Source: Lactiplantibacillus pingfangensis (lineage in GTDB: Bacteria > Bacillota > Bacilli > Lactobacillales > Lactobacillaceae). Taken from it: DNA of 64,000 bases. The notes beneath the pieces are model-generated. The model saw only the letters and a list, made by a program, of their open reading frames with translations. It was not told the DNA's origin and did not search any database. The DNA is taken from assembly GCF_005404945.1 (NCBI RefSeq), contig NZ_BJDG01000006.1, positions 1-64,000 on the forward strand, written 5' to 3'. Both the position numbers and the translations under genes were made by a program. This document shows, one piece after another, positions 52,592 to 64,000 of this stretch (positions are counted from its first letter, which is position 1; each line of letters begins with the position of its first letter).

Positions 52592-53959
52592 ATGGCTGTT
52601 AATCACGTTCCGAGTACCCACGCTGCCAAGCTCAGCGACTTCGGTTATAAGCAAGAACTTGACCGCACGTTATCAGTGAAAGATTTAGTGATCTACGGCT
52701 TAATCTTTATGGTGCCAATCGCGCCAATGGGTATTTATGGCTCCGTCATCTCCGCTTCACGGGGGATGATTGCCTTGACCTACGCCATTGGGATGGTCGC
52801 AATGTTTTTCACGGCCTTAAGTTACGGTCAATTATCACAAGCCTTTCCAATCGCCGGCTCAGTCTATGCCTATGCCAAACTCGGCATCAATAAAACGACT
52901 GGCTTTCTCTCTGGCTGGATGATTATTTTAGACTATATTTTTGTTCCCGCCCTGTTGTATATTATTTCTGCCAATTCACTCAAATCATTGTTACCGGCCG
53001 TTCCCACTTGGATTTGGCTGGTCATCTTTATTAGCATTAATACTTTGATTAACGTTCGCGGGATCGAATTTACCGCCATCGCCAACCGCATTTTCTTAAT
53101 TGGTGAACTGATTGTCCTCGCGTTCTTCGTCATTATGGGCATCTATGGGGTCATGCACGGCGTTGGGAATGGCTTTACTTTAAAACCTTTCTACGATGCC
53201 AAGCAATTTAACTTAAACTTTGTCATGACCGCGACCTCTGTTGCCGTCTTGAGTTTCTTAGGCTTTGACGGCATCAGTACCTTGGCCGAAGAAACAACGG
53301 GTGGCAATAAAACGGTTGGTCAAGGTATTATGTGGTCCTTGATGATTGTCGGCGTGCTTTTTATTGCCCAAACTTATTTGGCCGCATTAATTGTGCCAAA
53401 CTGGCATTCCTTTAGTGACTTAGACACAGCCTTCTACGTGGTTGCCGGTAAAGTTGGTGGGCCATTCCTAATGTACATGACCACGATTGCGACAATCTTA
53501 TCTTGGGGTTTCGCCAACGCCTTGGCGGCCCAAGCCGCCATCTCCAGAATCCTTTTCGGGATGTCCCGTGATCATAATTTGCCAAAGGTCCTAGCCAAAG
53601 TCCATCCCAAATATAAAACGCCTTATGTCAGCACAATTTTAGTTTCGATTATTTCCTTAATCGTCGGCTTAGTTTTCATGAACAACAGTGGCGTCCTCTC
53701 AGAAATCGTCAACTGTGGCGCTTTGACCGCCTTTCTCATTATTCATGTGGCCGTCGTCAATCACTTTCTCATCAAGGGCCACTCACATGATTACTGGCAT
53801 CATTTGATCGTGCCGATTATCGGTTTCGCGGTCATCGCCTTTGTCATGATTAACTTAAACTTGCTCGCCAAAGAAATTGGTGGTATTTGGTTAGTGATTG
53901 GCCTCATTTATTACGCGATCTTAAGACTGACGCAACGAAATACCGAAATGAACTTATGA
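52592..53959 (+). CDS. APC-family amino acid permease
   Basis: A 455-residue amino acid/polyamine/organocation transporter with 12 predicted helices. The helix 1 region reads LVIYGLIFMVPIAPMGIYGSV, and the helix 6 SVAVLSFLGFDGISTLAEET motif is characteristic. Substrate is not set, though the upstream prolyl peptidase makes proline or small amino acids plausible. It ends at a strong terminator at 53990-54034. Confidence 0.9.
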   Translation: MAVNHVPSTHAAKLSDFGYKQELDRTLSVKDLVIYGLIFMVPIAPMGIYGSVISASRGMIALTYAIGMVAMFFTALSYGQLSQAFPIAGSVYAYAKLGINKTTGFLSGWMIILDYIFVPALLYIISANSLKSLLPAVPTWIWLVIFISINTLINVRGIEFTAIANRIFLIGELIVLAFFVIMGIYGVMHGVGNGFTLKPFYDAKQFNLNFVMTATSVAVLSFLGFDGISTLAEETTGGNKTVGQGIMWSLMIVGVLFIAQTYLAALIVPNWHSFSDLDTAFYVVAGKVGGPFLMYMTTIATILSWGFANALAAQAAISRILFGMSRDHNLPKVLAKVHPKYKTPYVSTILVSIISLIVGLVFMNNSGVLSEIVNCGALTAFLIIHVAVVNHFLIKGHSHDYWHHLIVPIIGFAVIAFVMINLNLLAKEIGGIWLVIGLIYYAILRLTQRNTEMNL

Positions 53960-53989
53960 GTTCAGTCAGCCTTAGAATTCTCTAAAACA

Positions 53990-54034
53990 GGCACAAAAAA
54001 AGAGCGATTTTTCGCTCTTTTTTGTGCCTGTTTA
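53990..54034. terminator. Terminator shared by permease and adhesin genes
   Basis: AGGCACAAAAAAAGAGCG-ATTTTT-CGCTCTTTTTTGTGCCT forms a long hairpin with internal A and T runs, usable in both directions for the convergent genes. Confidence 0.85.
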
Positions 54035-57000
54035 ATTGTGTCGACGTTTGCGTCCTAAACCAATGAGCCCAACAAGGCTAGTTAAAGCTAATAAGACACT
54101 GCCTAGTACTGGCATAGTTTCCGATTCAGTTTCGTCTGTTTGTGGAAGCTTTGTCGACGGCGCTAATTTAGCAGCTGATGTCAATTGCGTTTTAGCTGAC
54201 ACACTAGCTTGTGGTGTTATCTGGGTTGTTGCCTTCACGAACGTCTCGCTCGTCTGAATCCGGTCAGCAGCCGATTGATCGGTTGTTGGTGCAGTCACCA
54301 CCGGCTTAGTGGTTGGCTTGGCTGGGTCAGTCGGCGTTGTCGGTTGATTAGGATCAATCAGATCACCAGACCCAGTAGTGTCGTCAGTATCCGGTGTCGT
54401 TGCTGCGTCAACTACCGTCACTTGGGCCGTCGCGGTGAAGACGTTTCCGGCGGCATCCGTATAGTGCATCCGTATAGTGGTACGTCACTGGGTAAGTACC
54501 CGCTACGGTCATATCAACCTTACCGGTAACGGTTAATTGATCAACGGTTATTGGCTGACCATTAATATCTTTTGCAATCGCCACATTATCGCTGGCTTGC
54601 CAGTTATCACCCACTTGGACGGTACTATCGTTAGTCTTCAGGGCTGCTTGCGATGCGGCAACATGCACGGTGATCGTTTTAACATACTCGTTGCCACGGC
54701 TATCCGTAAAGTGATACGTCACCGGATAATCGCCTGGCGTTTCAGTCTGGACAGTACCTTCGACGGTGATGTTTTGCAGACTTATTGCTTGGCCATCAAC
54801 GTCTGTCGCACTGATAAAGTTATCTGCCGCTTGCCAGCTTGTTTTTGGCCCGGCAATCAGCTCAGTGTCGTGAACGTTCAAGCCAGATTGTGGCTTAGTA
54901 ACCGTGACTTGAATCGTCTTAGTCGCCACATTACCAGCACGATCCACATAGTGATAAGTGACTGAATATTGTCCCGGCGTTTGTAGGTCAACTGAGCCAT
55001 CAGACTCAACTTGATCAACGGTTAACGCATTACCGTCGGCGTCCGTTGCACTCACAAAATTATCCGCCGCTGTCCAGCTTCCCTTACCAGCAATCACAGT
55101 CGTCGCCTTAGCATCAATCGTGGCTTGCGTTGCCACAACGGTCACTAGCGTTGTCGCCGTTTGCGTGGTGCCAGTTGCATCTGTATAGCTCAACTGAACG
55201 GTATAAGTTCCTGGCTGACTCGTATCGACAGTCCCGGTCGGATCACCGTTGACACTGTCAATCTTCACCACACTATTCGTTGTTGCTAAATCAACTGCAT
55301 TGCCATTAGCATCCAAAATTTCTGTCACACTATCTTGCGGTGACCAAGTCGACTTTGGCCCAGCCACGACTGAAACGTTATCTTTAGCAACGAGCTTAGA
55401 TTGTGACGTCACTTGCCAAATATACGTTACGCCGTCTGGACCAGTCGTGCCGTTATAAAGCTGAGTTAATTCGGTACTCGTGTAGGCCGGACCGCTTGGA
55501 TTAGTTTCATCAACCCATTTACCCGTATAGACAGCGGTGGCCTTAATGTCGGGCAGCCCTACGACTGGCTGTGGATGACCAGGATTTAATTCGATTTGAT
55601 TTAAATTAACGCCAGCGCCTAATATTAATTTCTTTAAATTAGTATCACCAGAAAACATACCCCAATTTTGTTGATTGAGCGGATTTTTAAAACTGCCTAA
55701 ATCCAACGTTTCCAGTAGTGGATCAGATTGGAACAGGCCTGAGATACTGGCATTAGCGAGTTGGAAATTTGGTCCCAAGGTCAGACTAGTTAAATTAGCC
55801 ATATTAGCAAACATGTCATCAGCGCTAGTCACACTGCTGACATCAAAATTTGACACGTCTAATTTTGAAACAGCAACGCCACTAAACATACTACCCATTT
55901 GGGTCACTTTGCTCGTATTAAAACCACTCGTATCCAGCTGAGTCAATGACGTGTCCCCACTAAACATTGACTGCATGCTCGTCACACTTTCGGTATGTTG
56001 CCAAGTTGACAGATCTAATTTGCTCAACTGCGCATTGCTAGCAAAAAGATTCGTCATATTGGTGACACTGCGTGTGTCCCAATTGGCAACATCAATTTCT
56101 TCAATTGTCGACGGTGTCAGCCAGTCACCCATTGAAAATGTTTGCATCATGTTAGTCACTTTACTAACATTCAAATTATTCAAATTTAAGGTTTTCAAGC
56201 TTGGCATGTGATAAAAAGCTAAGGATAAGTCCTTGACGTTACCCGTCTTAGACCCCCAGCTACTTAAATCCAAGTTTTGGACAGCGTTATCATTTCGAAA
56301 CAAATAAGACATATCTGTCACTGCAGAAACATCGATCAGGTCCAAGCCAACAAACTCAGTCACGTTGCTCAGCTGATCAAATAGCGATGACATCGTTGGG
56401 CTGGCAATAATTGGTCCAGCAATGACCACTTTAGTGATGATGTTCGCATCAGCTACCCAAGGACTGCCGGCACCACTTGACGTGTTTTGTAAGTTGCCAC
56501 CCTGAATCGTCAAAACACCGTCAGCCGTAATCGTGTAATCAACGCCAAGTTTCGTCCCTGATTCAACGACGGCTGCTTTGGCTAAACTTGCACGTGAAAG
56601 CTTATTTTCTTGCACCGCTGCGGCGGCTAAATTGGTCGTCGTTAGTTGATTAAGCTCGCTTACAGTTGCTGAATGCGCAAGCTGATCAGTTTGCTCAGTA
56701 GTCAGATTAGTTGCAGCTGTGTCAGCCTCACTGGCCGTTATTGAATCAGTTGTCGTCGCATCACTAGCCGCTGTTGCTGTCGCAGGATCAGTTGTTGTGA
56801 CCGGTTTAATAGCGGCGGCGGTCGACGTGTCGGAACTCGTTGCTTGATTGGTTGTCTTAATCGTTTTGTTGGTGCCGTTAACTATTGGTTTAGCATTAGA
56901 CGTCGCAGTCGTTAGCTCACTAGCTGCCTTCTCTGAAGAACTAGTCGTTGGTGTCGTTGATGTGGATGCTGCGGCAGCTTGCGATGAGCTAGTCGTTGCG

Positions 57001-57284
57001 GCTTTAGTCGATTCCGTTTCAGACGCTTGTGAAACTGCCTTAGCCGTGGTCGTATCAGTTGAGCTGGTGCTAGTACTGCTCGTTAACGTCACTTGTGACT
57101 GACTGATGGCACTCGCTTTAGTTGACTCACTGGTCGTGGTTGCTGAACTCGCCTGTTCAGTTGTATCGGCGCGGCTTGTCAGCGCATTCAAATTAATCGT
57201 GACAACGGCCATACCGGCGAAAATCCAGAAACGCCCTTTTTTGTACATTTTATAAGTTAATTTGTTCGTTTGTTTTTGCTTCAT
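54032..57284 (-). pseudogene. LPXTG surface adhesin broken by a 13-bp tandem duplication
   Basis: A large cell-wall protein in two frames. From ATG 57284 (GGGGAG upstream): a KxYKxGKxW-type signal (YKMYKKGRFWIFAGMAVVTI) and a Ser/Thr-rich stretch to about residue 215. Then comes a BspA/DUF285 leucine-rich repeat region (NVTEFVGLDLIDVSAVTDMSYLF onward) and several Ig-like domains of about 75 residues (VxAGxxSWTAADNFVSATD pattern). A tandem GCATCCGTATAGT duplication at 54453-54478 shifts the frame, so translation runs out of frame. The other frame carries the sortase signal LPQTDE, a membrane helix and RKRRHN. Removing one 13-bp copy leaves exactly 1080 codons including the stop (1079 residues). 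It may be phase-variable or decayed. Confidence 0.85.
54453..54478. repeat. 13-bp tandem duplication causing the adhesin frameshift
   Basis: GCATCCGTATAGT is present twice in direct succession (54453-54465 and 54466-54478). Deletion of one copy joins the TDA...AGN residues of the two frames cleanly. Confidence 0.9.
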
Positions 57285-57699
57285 GATTCTACTCCCCATT
57301 TCAAATCTGTTTTGCAAATTTAAATAAACATAAAAAACAGCTAATTCTGATATAAATAAATTTATTCTTATGTGATTCGTTTATATGTTCTAACTAAAAT
57401 TGGCTATTCATGCTTATATAACAAGCATCTGGCAAGTCCATCCATAAGTAATATTAATAATTGCGGTTAACAGATAAACACCTTTCCTATTCATAGGATA
57501 ACACAATTAAACAAACAAAATCAATCATTTTTGTTATAGACTAATTATCAATTAATTAATTCAAAGATCATTATTTTCGGGCTTTCAACCCGCAAAATTC
57601 AGCATCCAAACAACTAGACTAATTTGTTGTTCACGTGAGTCACGATGCCATACTTCCTTTAAAACATGGCATTTAGTCATCAGACCCCAAATCGGCACT

Positions 57700-57740
57700 A
57701 GGCAAAATTTTTATTGCCTATAATGACTGACGAACGTTCG
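57700..57740 (+). promoter_or_regulatory. Promoter region of the DyP gene with two palindromes
   Basis: TATAAT (57719-57724) is preceded by AGGCAA-N8-TTGCCT (57700-57705/57714-57719), which lies between the expected -35 and -10. It is followed by the perfect palindrome CGAACGTTCG (57731-57740) near the transcript start. No clear -35 was found. The rest of the 560-bp gap shows only AT-rich sequence. Confidence 0.5.
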
Positions 57741-57846
57741 GTTGTTAACTTAACAGCAACGATCTTTTTAATAACTCATCACTTTGTTTGACGCTGCTTC
57801 ACCTAGCCGTTACGCTAACAGTATTAATCGTAATGGAGGAAATATC

Positions 57847-58803
57847 ATGCCAATCACAGCAAGCCATGCTCAAGACGTCTGGAAAGATGTCGGCGAACAC
57901 GTTCAATTCACCGTACTCAAATTGAATCGCGATGATCAACAACAAGCCCAAGCTGTCTTTCAAGAATTTGCGGATCGTTCGCAAGCCATTATTCGATCAT
58001 TGCGTATCCGCGATGCCAAACCAGAAACTGGGTCACAACTCAAAGTAAGCATCGGTCTCAGCAATTCTGCCTGGAACTACCTTTTTCCCGATGCCCCCAA
58101 GCCGAAAGAACTGACCACTTACACGACACTTGCCGGGCCAAAATATACGATGCCGGCCTCGGCCGGTGACCTATTCTTCCACATCCGTGCCAGTAATGAA
58201 GCGGTCGTCTATGAATGCCAAACCCAATTTCGGCGCGTCTTGGATCGCATTACCACTGTGTTGGATGAAACTAAAGGCTTTCGCTATTTTGAAGGCCGGG
58301 CAATCATCGGCTTTATTGACGGTACCGAAGCACCAGCCGTTGAAGATGCCGCTGATTACGCCTTAGTTGGCGATGAGGACCCGAAATTTGAAAATGGTTC
58401 TTATGCATTTGCACAGAAATGGCAACATGACATGCCGGTTTGGAATCACCTGCACACACAAGACCAAGAAAAAGCCGTTGGCCGCGAAAAATTCAGTGAT
58501 TTTGAACTTGCGGACGAAGATAAGTTCAAAAATGCGCACAACGTTGCGTCCAAATTTGAAATTGATGGCGTTGAACAAAAGATCGTACGCATGAACGTCC
58601 CATTTTCTAATCCCGCCGCCGGCAATACCGGGACTTACTTTATCGGCTACGCCCGACATTGGACCGTTACTAAGGGCATGCTACAAAACATGCTGGACCA
58701 AAACGACTTTCTACTCACTTTTTCAACTATCTTGTCCGGTCAACTCTTCTTCATCCCGTCACGCGATTTACTCACCCAAATTGCAGACGATGAGTTTCAC
58801 TAA
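57847..58803 (+). CDS. DyP-type heme peroxidase
   Basis: A dye-decolorizing peroxidase of 318 residues. The GFIDGTEAP motif (G-F-x-D-G-T) holds the catalytic Asp. A late HFxxx-like Arg in FFIPSRDLL and the heme region around GYARHWTV are visible. Such enzymes use peroxide to oxidise dyes or deferrochelatase-type substrates. No Tat or Sec signal is seen, so it is cytosolic. The ATG at 57847 has GGAGG seven bases upstream. It ends at a bidirectional terminator. Confidence 0.9.
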   Translation: MPITASHAQDVWKDVGEHVQFTVLKLNRDDQQQAQAVFQEFADRSQAIIRSLRIRDAKPETGSQLKVSIGLSNSAWNYLFPDAPKPKELTTYTTLAGPKYTMPASAGDLFFHIRASNEAVVYECQTQFRRVLDRITTVLDETKGFRYFEGRAIIGFIDGTEAPAVEDAADYALVGDEDPKFENGSYAFAQKWQHDMPVWNHLHTQDQEKAVGREKFSDFELADEDKFKNAHNVASKFEIDGVEQKIVRMNVPFSNPAAGNTGTYFIGYARHWTVTKGMLQNMLDQNDFLLTFSTILSGQLFFIPSRDLLTQIADDEFH

Positions 58804-58825
58804 TTAGAACTTAGACTGAACACAA

Positions 58826-58874
58826 AAGCGCCAATCAATCTGTCAGCGAAAACTGGCAATTGATTGGCGCTTCT
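58826..58874. terminator. Bidirectional terminator between DyP and beta-glucosidase genes
   Basis: AAGCGCCAATCAAT (58826-58839) pairs perfectly over 14 bp with ATTGATTGGCGCTT (58859-58872); flanks are A/T-rich. Confidence 0.85.
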
Positions 58875-58926
58875 ATTTAATTTATTGGCCGTTGGAACCA
58901 ACCGGAAGCGACAGCTGTTAACTTGA

Positions 58927-61300
<2,374 letters not shown>

Positions 61301-61320
61301 TTCACTGATTTCCTCCATCT

Positions 61321-61334
61321 TAAAATCGTTTTTA
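61321..61334. promoter_or_regulatory. LacI-type operator before the ROK gene
   Basis: TAAAATCGTTTTTA is a near-palindrome differing by one base from the perfect site TAAAAACGTTTTTA in front of the lacI-family gene, so the same regulator probably binds both. Confidence 0.6.
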
Positions 61335-61370
61335 TTTATTGCTACACTTCTTACTAGTCATGACACCCGA

Positions 61371-62375
61371 CTAGCGCTTCCCAGTTGACGCTCTAATCTT
61401 TAAGTCACCCGGCAAGACTTGTTGCTGTCCCCACTGTTTCGTCGTTAACAACCGAATCAGTTCCGTCACCGCCAGTTGGCCCTGTTTCGCAATCGGGTTA
61501 CGAATCGTCGTCAGCGTTGGGTCAAAATAACTGGCAATTTCAATATCATCAAACCCAATCACACTGTAATCCTTGGGAACCTGATGACCAGCGGCTTGAA
61601 TGGCCTTAATGGCACCGATCGCACTCAAGTCATTGCCGGCTAGAAAGGCAGTCACGGGTTGCGCCGTTTCGGTTGCCAAATAAGTTTTCACCGCGTCATA
61701 GGCGGCCTGCTCTTCAAATAAGCCCTTCAGGACAACCATATCTTCCAAACTTAAACCAGCCGACAGAATCGCCCGTTGAAACCCAGTAAAACGCTCGTGG
61801 TTATCCCGATTGTTATCGTACCCGGCCAGATAACCGATGCGCTGATGTCCCAATTGCAACAAGTACTGGGTAGCCAAATAACTCTCATTAAATGAATCAA
61901 ACACAATACTACTGAGATGGTCACCAGAGACCGGCCGATCCAACATGACAGCTGGAATTTCTTGACCAGCTAAATGTTCCAAGTCACGATCGTCCACCCG
62001 ATGGTCAAAAATAATCGCCCCATCACAAGTATTTCCCAGCAAACTATTCATCAACGCCGTGTGGTTATTAGCTAAAGTCACACTAAGCCCATAATTTTTA
62101 GCTGCCGCTGCCTGCGAAATGGTTTCAATTAATTGGTAAAAATAGGGTCCGGCAACACTGTCCGTGAAAACCCCAATCATATTCGTTTGCCCTGAACGTA
62201 ACTGTTTCCCCATCAAGTTGGGCGAATAATTCAATTGATGGGCCGCGCTTAATATCCGCGCCTTGGTTTGTGGTTTAACAACATTGACCCCATTTAACGC
62301 ATTCGAGACCGTTGAAATCGAGACCTTCGCCAATTGCGCAACATCTTTTATTGTTGCTTTTTTCAAATAACTCAT
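61371..62375 (-). CDS. LacI-family transcriptional regulator
   Basis: A 334-residue regulator. The N-terminal HTH is ATIKDVAQLAKVSISTVSNALNG followed by the hinge helix NYSPNLMGKQLRSGQ, and a periplasmic-binding-like sensor domain ends LKIRASTGKR. It likely represses the ROK/beta-glucosidase genes until a sugar binds. The ATG at 62375 starts right before the HTH; the frame is open for 62 codons further upstream but that part is unlikely to be translated. Its own perfect operator lies at 62382-62395. Confidence 0.9.
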   Translation of the reverse strand: MSYLKKATIKDVAQLAKVSISTVSNALNGVNVVKPQTKARILSAAHQLNYSPNLMGKQLRSGQTNMIGVFTDSVAGPYFYQLIETISQAAAAKNYGLSVTLANNHTALMNSLLGNTCDGAIIFDHRVDDRDLEHLAGQEIPAVMLDRPVSGDHLSSIVFDSFNESYLATQYLLQLGHQRIGYLAGYDNNRDNHERFTGFQRAILSAGLSLEDMVVLKGLFEEQAAYDAVKTYLATETAQPVTAFLAGNDLSAIGAIKAIQAAGHQVPKDYSVIGFDDIEIASYFDPTLTTIRNPIAKQGQLAVTELIRLLTTKQWGQQQVLPGDLKIRASTGKR

Positions 62376-62381
62376 CCTAAA

Positions 62382-62395
62382 TAAAAACGTTTTTA
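62382..62395. promoter_or_regulatory. LacI-type operator before the regulator gene
   Basis: TAAAAACGTTTTTA is a perfect 14-bp palindrome with the central CG of LacI-family sites, 7 bp before the start codon. Confidence 0.65.
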
Positions 62396-62514
62396 TAATT
62401 ATCATTGTATCCGGTTCCAGCGTTAAAAACAAGGGACGAAAATCGTCGGGATGTGTCCTACCTTTCACGGCTTTCTCTAAGTTCATCATCAAGTGGGTTG
62501 GTTTCCGCCTTACC

Positions 62515-62650
62515 GGGGGCCTCGTTTGAGGCTGGAACGCCATGAACCATTTTTGAGCCAAAAATCGGTCTCAAAAGCTGGTTTTTGACTAACCGCGGAC
62601 AAACCACCACACTAAGTCAAATGCCACGGCTGAGCCTCAAACGACCCCCC
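62515..62650. repeat. Long imperfect inverted repeat in the gap before the LacI gene
   Basis: GGGGGCCTCGTTTGAGGCT (62515-62533) pairs, apart from a small bulge, with AGCCTCAAACGACCCCCC (62633-62650), enclosing a 100-nt segment. The left arm also forms its own GCCTC-GTTT-GAGGC hairpin. No terminal repeat of the structured element family was seen. The rest of 62396-62743 shows no gene. Confidence 0.5.
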
Positions 62651-62743
62651 CTCACGGCTAAAAATGGGCATTATTTTGAATAATCAGTCAGCTAAAAAGT
62701 CTCGACCAGTTACCTGCCCACCGAGCTAATCAGCAGTCACAAC

Positions 62744-62792
62744 ACAAAAATACCCAGAATCAGACGTAATTTGCGTCATAATTCTGGGTATT
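62744..62792 (-). terminator. Terminator of the partial MFS gene
   Basis: AATACCCAGAAT..GACG-TAATTT-GCGTC..ATTCTGGGTATT, with TTTTT on the minus strand, lies about 90 bp beyond the MFS stop codon. Confidence 0.8.
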
Positions 62793-62882
62793 AGACCCGG
62801 TTAATTTCAATAACAGCACTCTGTTAAAACTGGTAGTAACAATATTCTACTATCGCTAAATCTGCGACAACTGCACTCATAT

Positions 62883-64000
62883 CTAAGCTTTACTCAAATG
62901 TGGTAACGCTAGAAAAATCACTAATCCTATCAGGAATAGGACACTCAATGATGCCGCACCAATCGTTGATTTACCAGTCATCTGCGTCACAATGCCGACT
63001 AAAACGGGGCCCATGACCGCGGAGAATTTGCCTAAAATATTATAAAAGCCAAAGAATTCGCTTCCTGATTGCTTTGGAATCAAACGCCCAAAGTACGACC
63101 GGCTCAGCGCTTGAATGCCACCCTGACTCGTTCCGACCAAGACCGCCAGAACCCAGAAATCAGTCACTGATTCTAATTTCAAAGCGTATAAGCAAATCCC
63201 TAAATAGATCACAATCCCAATTAGAATCCCCGTCCGCGTTGACGTTTTTCGGGCAATCCAGCCGTACAAAATGGAAAACGGAAAGGCCACCAGTTGCACA
63301 ACTAATAAGACAATCATCAGCGTCGTAGTTGTAATTCCCATATCCATCCCAATCGAAGTCGCCATCGTAAAGATGGTGTCGACACCATCAATATAGAAAA
63401 AGTATGCCACTAAAAACCAAGCGGCCGCTCGATAGTTTTTAAGATGTTTCAATGTGGACCAAACCCGTTTGAAGCTATCGGTCACTGGATGCGCATTCGG
63501 CTTTAGCGCATAGACTTGATGAACATTTTTCAGTAACGGAATATAAAAGATAATCCACCAAGCAGCCGCTAACACAAAACTCCAACGCGCAACGCCATAA
63601 CTCGATAACTGACCAAAACCACTCGTCAGTTGCAACACTAGGAATAAAATAAAGGCGAGCACGCCTCCCAGATAGCCGAACCCATAACCATAAGACGAAA
63701 TGCGATCCATCTGGTCATTCGGCGCCACATCCGTCAAAAAGCTATCATAAAAGAGATTACCACCCGAATACCCGATAATCGACAAAATATAAATACCGAG
63801 CAATAATTTCCAAGCGTTCGTTGGCGCCAGGCTTAACCCTAACGTCATCAACATCCCAACGACCGAAAAAATATTCAGTAATCGTTTTTTAGCCTTAGGA
63901 TAATCTGCCAAGGCGCCAAGCACTGGTGCTAAAATCGAAACGAGCAAGGTTCCCAGACTGTTCGCATACCCCCAGTAAGCCGTCGCATTCGCCGCAGCGA
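62883..64000 (-). CDS. UMF1-type MFS transporter (partial)
   Basis: The frame stays open to the window edge, so the N-terminus is missing; at least 372 residues are visible. The segment AYWGYANSLGTLLVSILAPV leading to LGALADYPKAKKRLL is the typical helix 2-3 region of UMF1/Atg22-like facilitators (MFS_22). About ten membrane helices can be counted. The substrate is unknown. It is transcribed toward the LacI locus but ends at its own terminator. Confidence 0.88.
   Translation of the reverse strand, partial: AAANATAYWGYANSLGTLLVSILAPVLGALADYPKAKKRLLNIFSVVGMLMTLGLSLAPTNAWKLLLGIYILSIIGYSGGNLFYDSFLTDVAPNDQMDRISSYGYGFGYLGGVLAFILFLVLQLTSGFGQLSSYGVARWSFVLAAAWWIIFYIPLLKNVHQVYALKPNAHPVTDSFKRVWSTLKHLKNYRAAAWFLVAYFFYIDGVDTIFTMATSIGMDMGITTTTLMIVLLVVQLVAFPFSILYGWIARKTSTRTGILIGIVIYLGICLYALKLESVTDFWVLAVLVGTSQGGIQALSRSYFGRLIPKQSGSEFFGFYNILGKFSAVMGPVLVGIVTQMTGKSTIGAASLSVLFLIGLVIFLALPHLSKA

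Noticed and set aside
62376-62561. 62-codon N-terminal extension of the LacI regulator
   Set aside because: The HTH of this family begins within a few residues of the start, and the extension crosses the operator and a region with no protein-like features.

Overview
The window looks like a chromosomal segment of a lactobacillus, most probably the Lactiplantibacillus plantarum/pentosus group. This is an inference from gene content (a heterodimeric LmrCD-type exporter, the suf C-D-S-U-B order, a KxYKxGKxW-type LPXTG surface protein, MalY with DUF3737, a ROK kinase with a 6-phospho-beta-glucosidase), moderate GC content and typical Gram-positive Shine-Dalgarno sites. No rRNA, tRNA, CRISPR array, prophage or transposase gene was seen.

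Layout. 1-1.85 kb is a small defence-like patch: an Abi_2/AbiF HEPN protein preceded by a short hairpin RNA with its own promoter and a U-run, then a probably frameshifted hypothetical gene. 1.9-7 kb holds a GtrA protein, an M20 metallopeptidase and a MacB/FtsX-type ABC pair. 7.8-15.1 kb carries two maltose-type acetyltransferases, signal peptidase I, small membrane/GNAT/hypothetical genes, a phosphoglycerate-mutase-like pseudo-enzyme, a universal stress protein, and an esterase-HAD pair. 15.1-21 kb has an alcohol dehydrogenase, an F420-reductase-like protein, MalY, DUF3737 and an MFS exporter. 21.3-22.4 kb has an orphan AbrB antitoxin and a MazEF-type pair with a palindromic promoter operator. 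22.7-31.1 kb has a 44-residue membrane peptide, the heterodimeric ABC exporter, a YhgE/Pip protein with its TetR regulator, and an ArsR regulator. 31.2-37.2 kb is a mix of XRE, VOC, nuclease, GNAT and MFS genes. 37.3-42.7 kb is the suf iron-sulfur operon. 43.7-53.9 kb has a phosphotransferase, a CPBP protease, an ABC-F protein with a structured leader, a HAD phosphatase, DUF2207, a MazG-like protein, a prolyl aminopeptidase and an APC permease. 54-57.3 kb is a large LPXTG adhesin broken by a 13-bp tandem duplication. 57.8-64 kb has a DyP peroxidase, the LacI/ROK/GH1 beta-glucoside locus and a partial UMF1-type MFS gene running off the end.

The most unusual signal is a family of non-coding mobile elements scattered between the genes (7.16-7.70, 11.68-12.28, 16.77-17.12, 17.3-17.58, 34.64-34.93 and 43.08-43.61 kb, plus end fragments at 7.70 and 22.44 kb). 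They have short terminal inverted repeats (about ACTAAAGGTTGAAAG), 5-bp target duplications in the two full copies, and one or both of two GC-rich modules (A about 145 nt, B 170-174 nt). Both modules fold as multi-branched stem structures. In module B several stems change sequence on both sides between copies while pairing is kept, so the fold is what is being selected or inherited. I do not recognise this family.

Other points worth attention: a cluster of DnaA-box sequences at 9.3-11.0 kb, RNA-like leaders before the MFS gene at 34.9-36.4 kb and the ABC-F gene, a shared LacI operator in the beta-glucoside locus, and a histidine-phosphatase fold lacking its catalytic residues.
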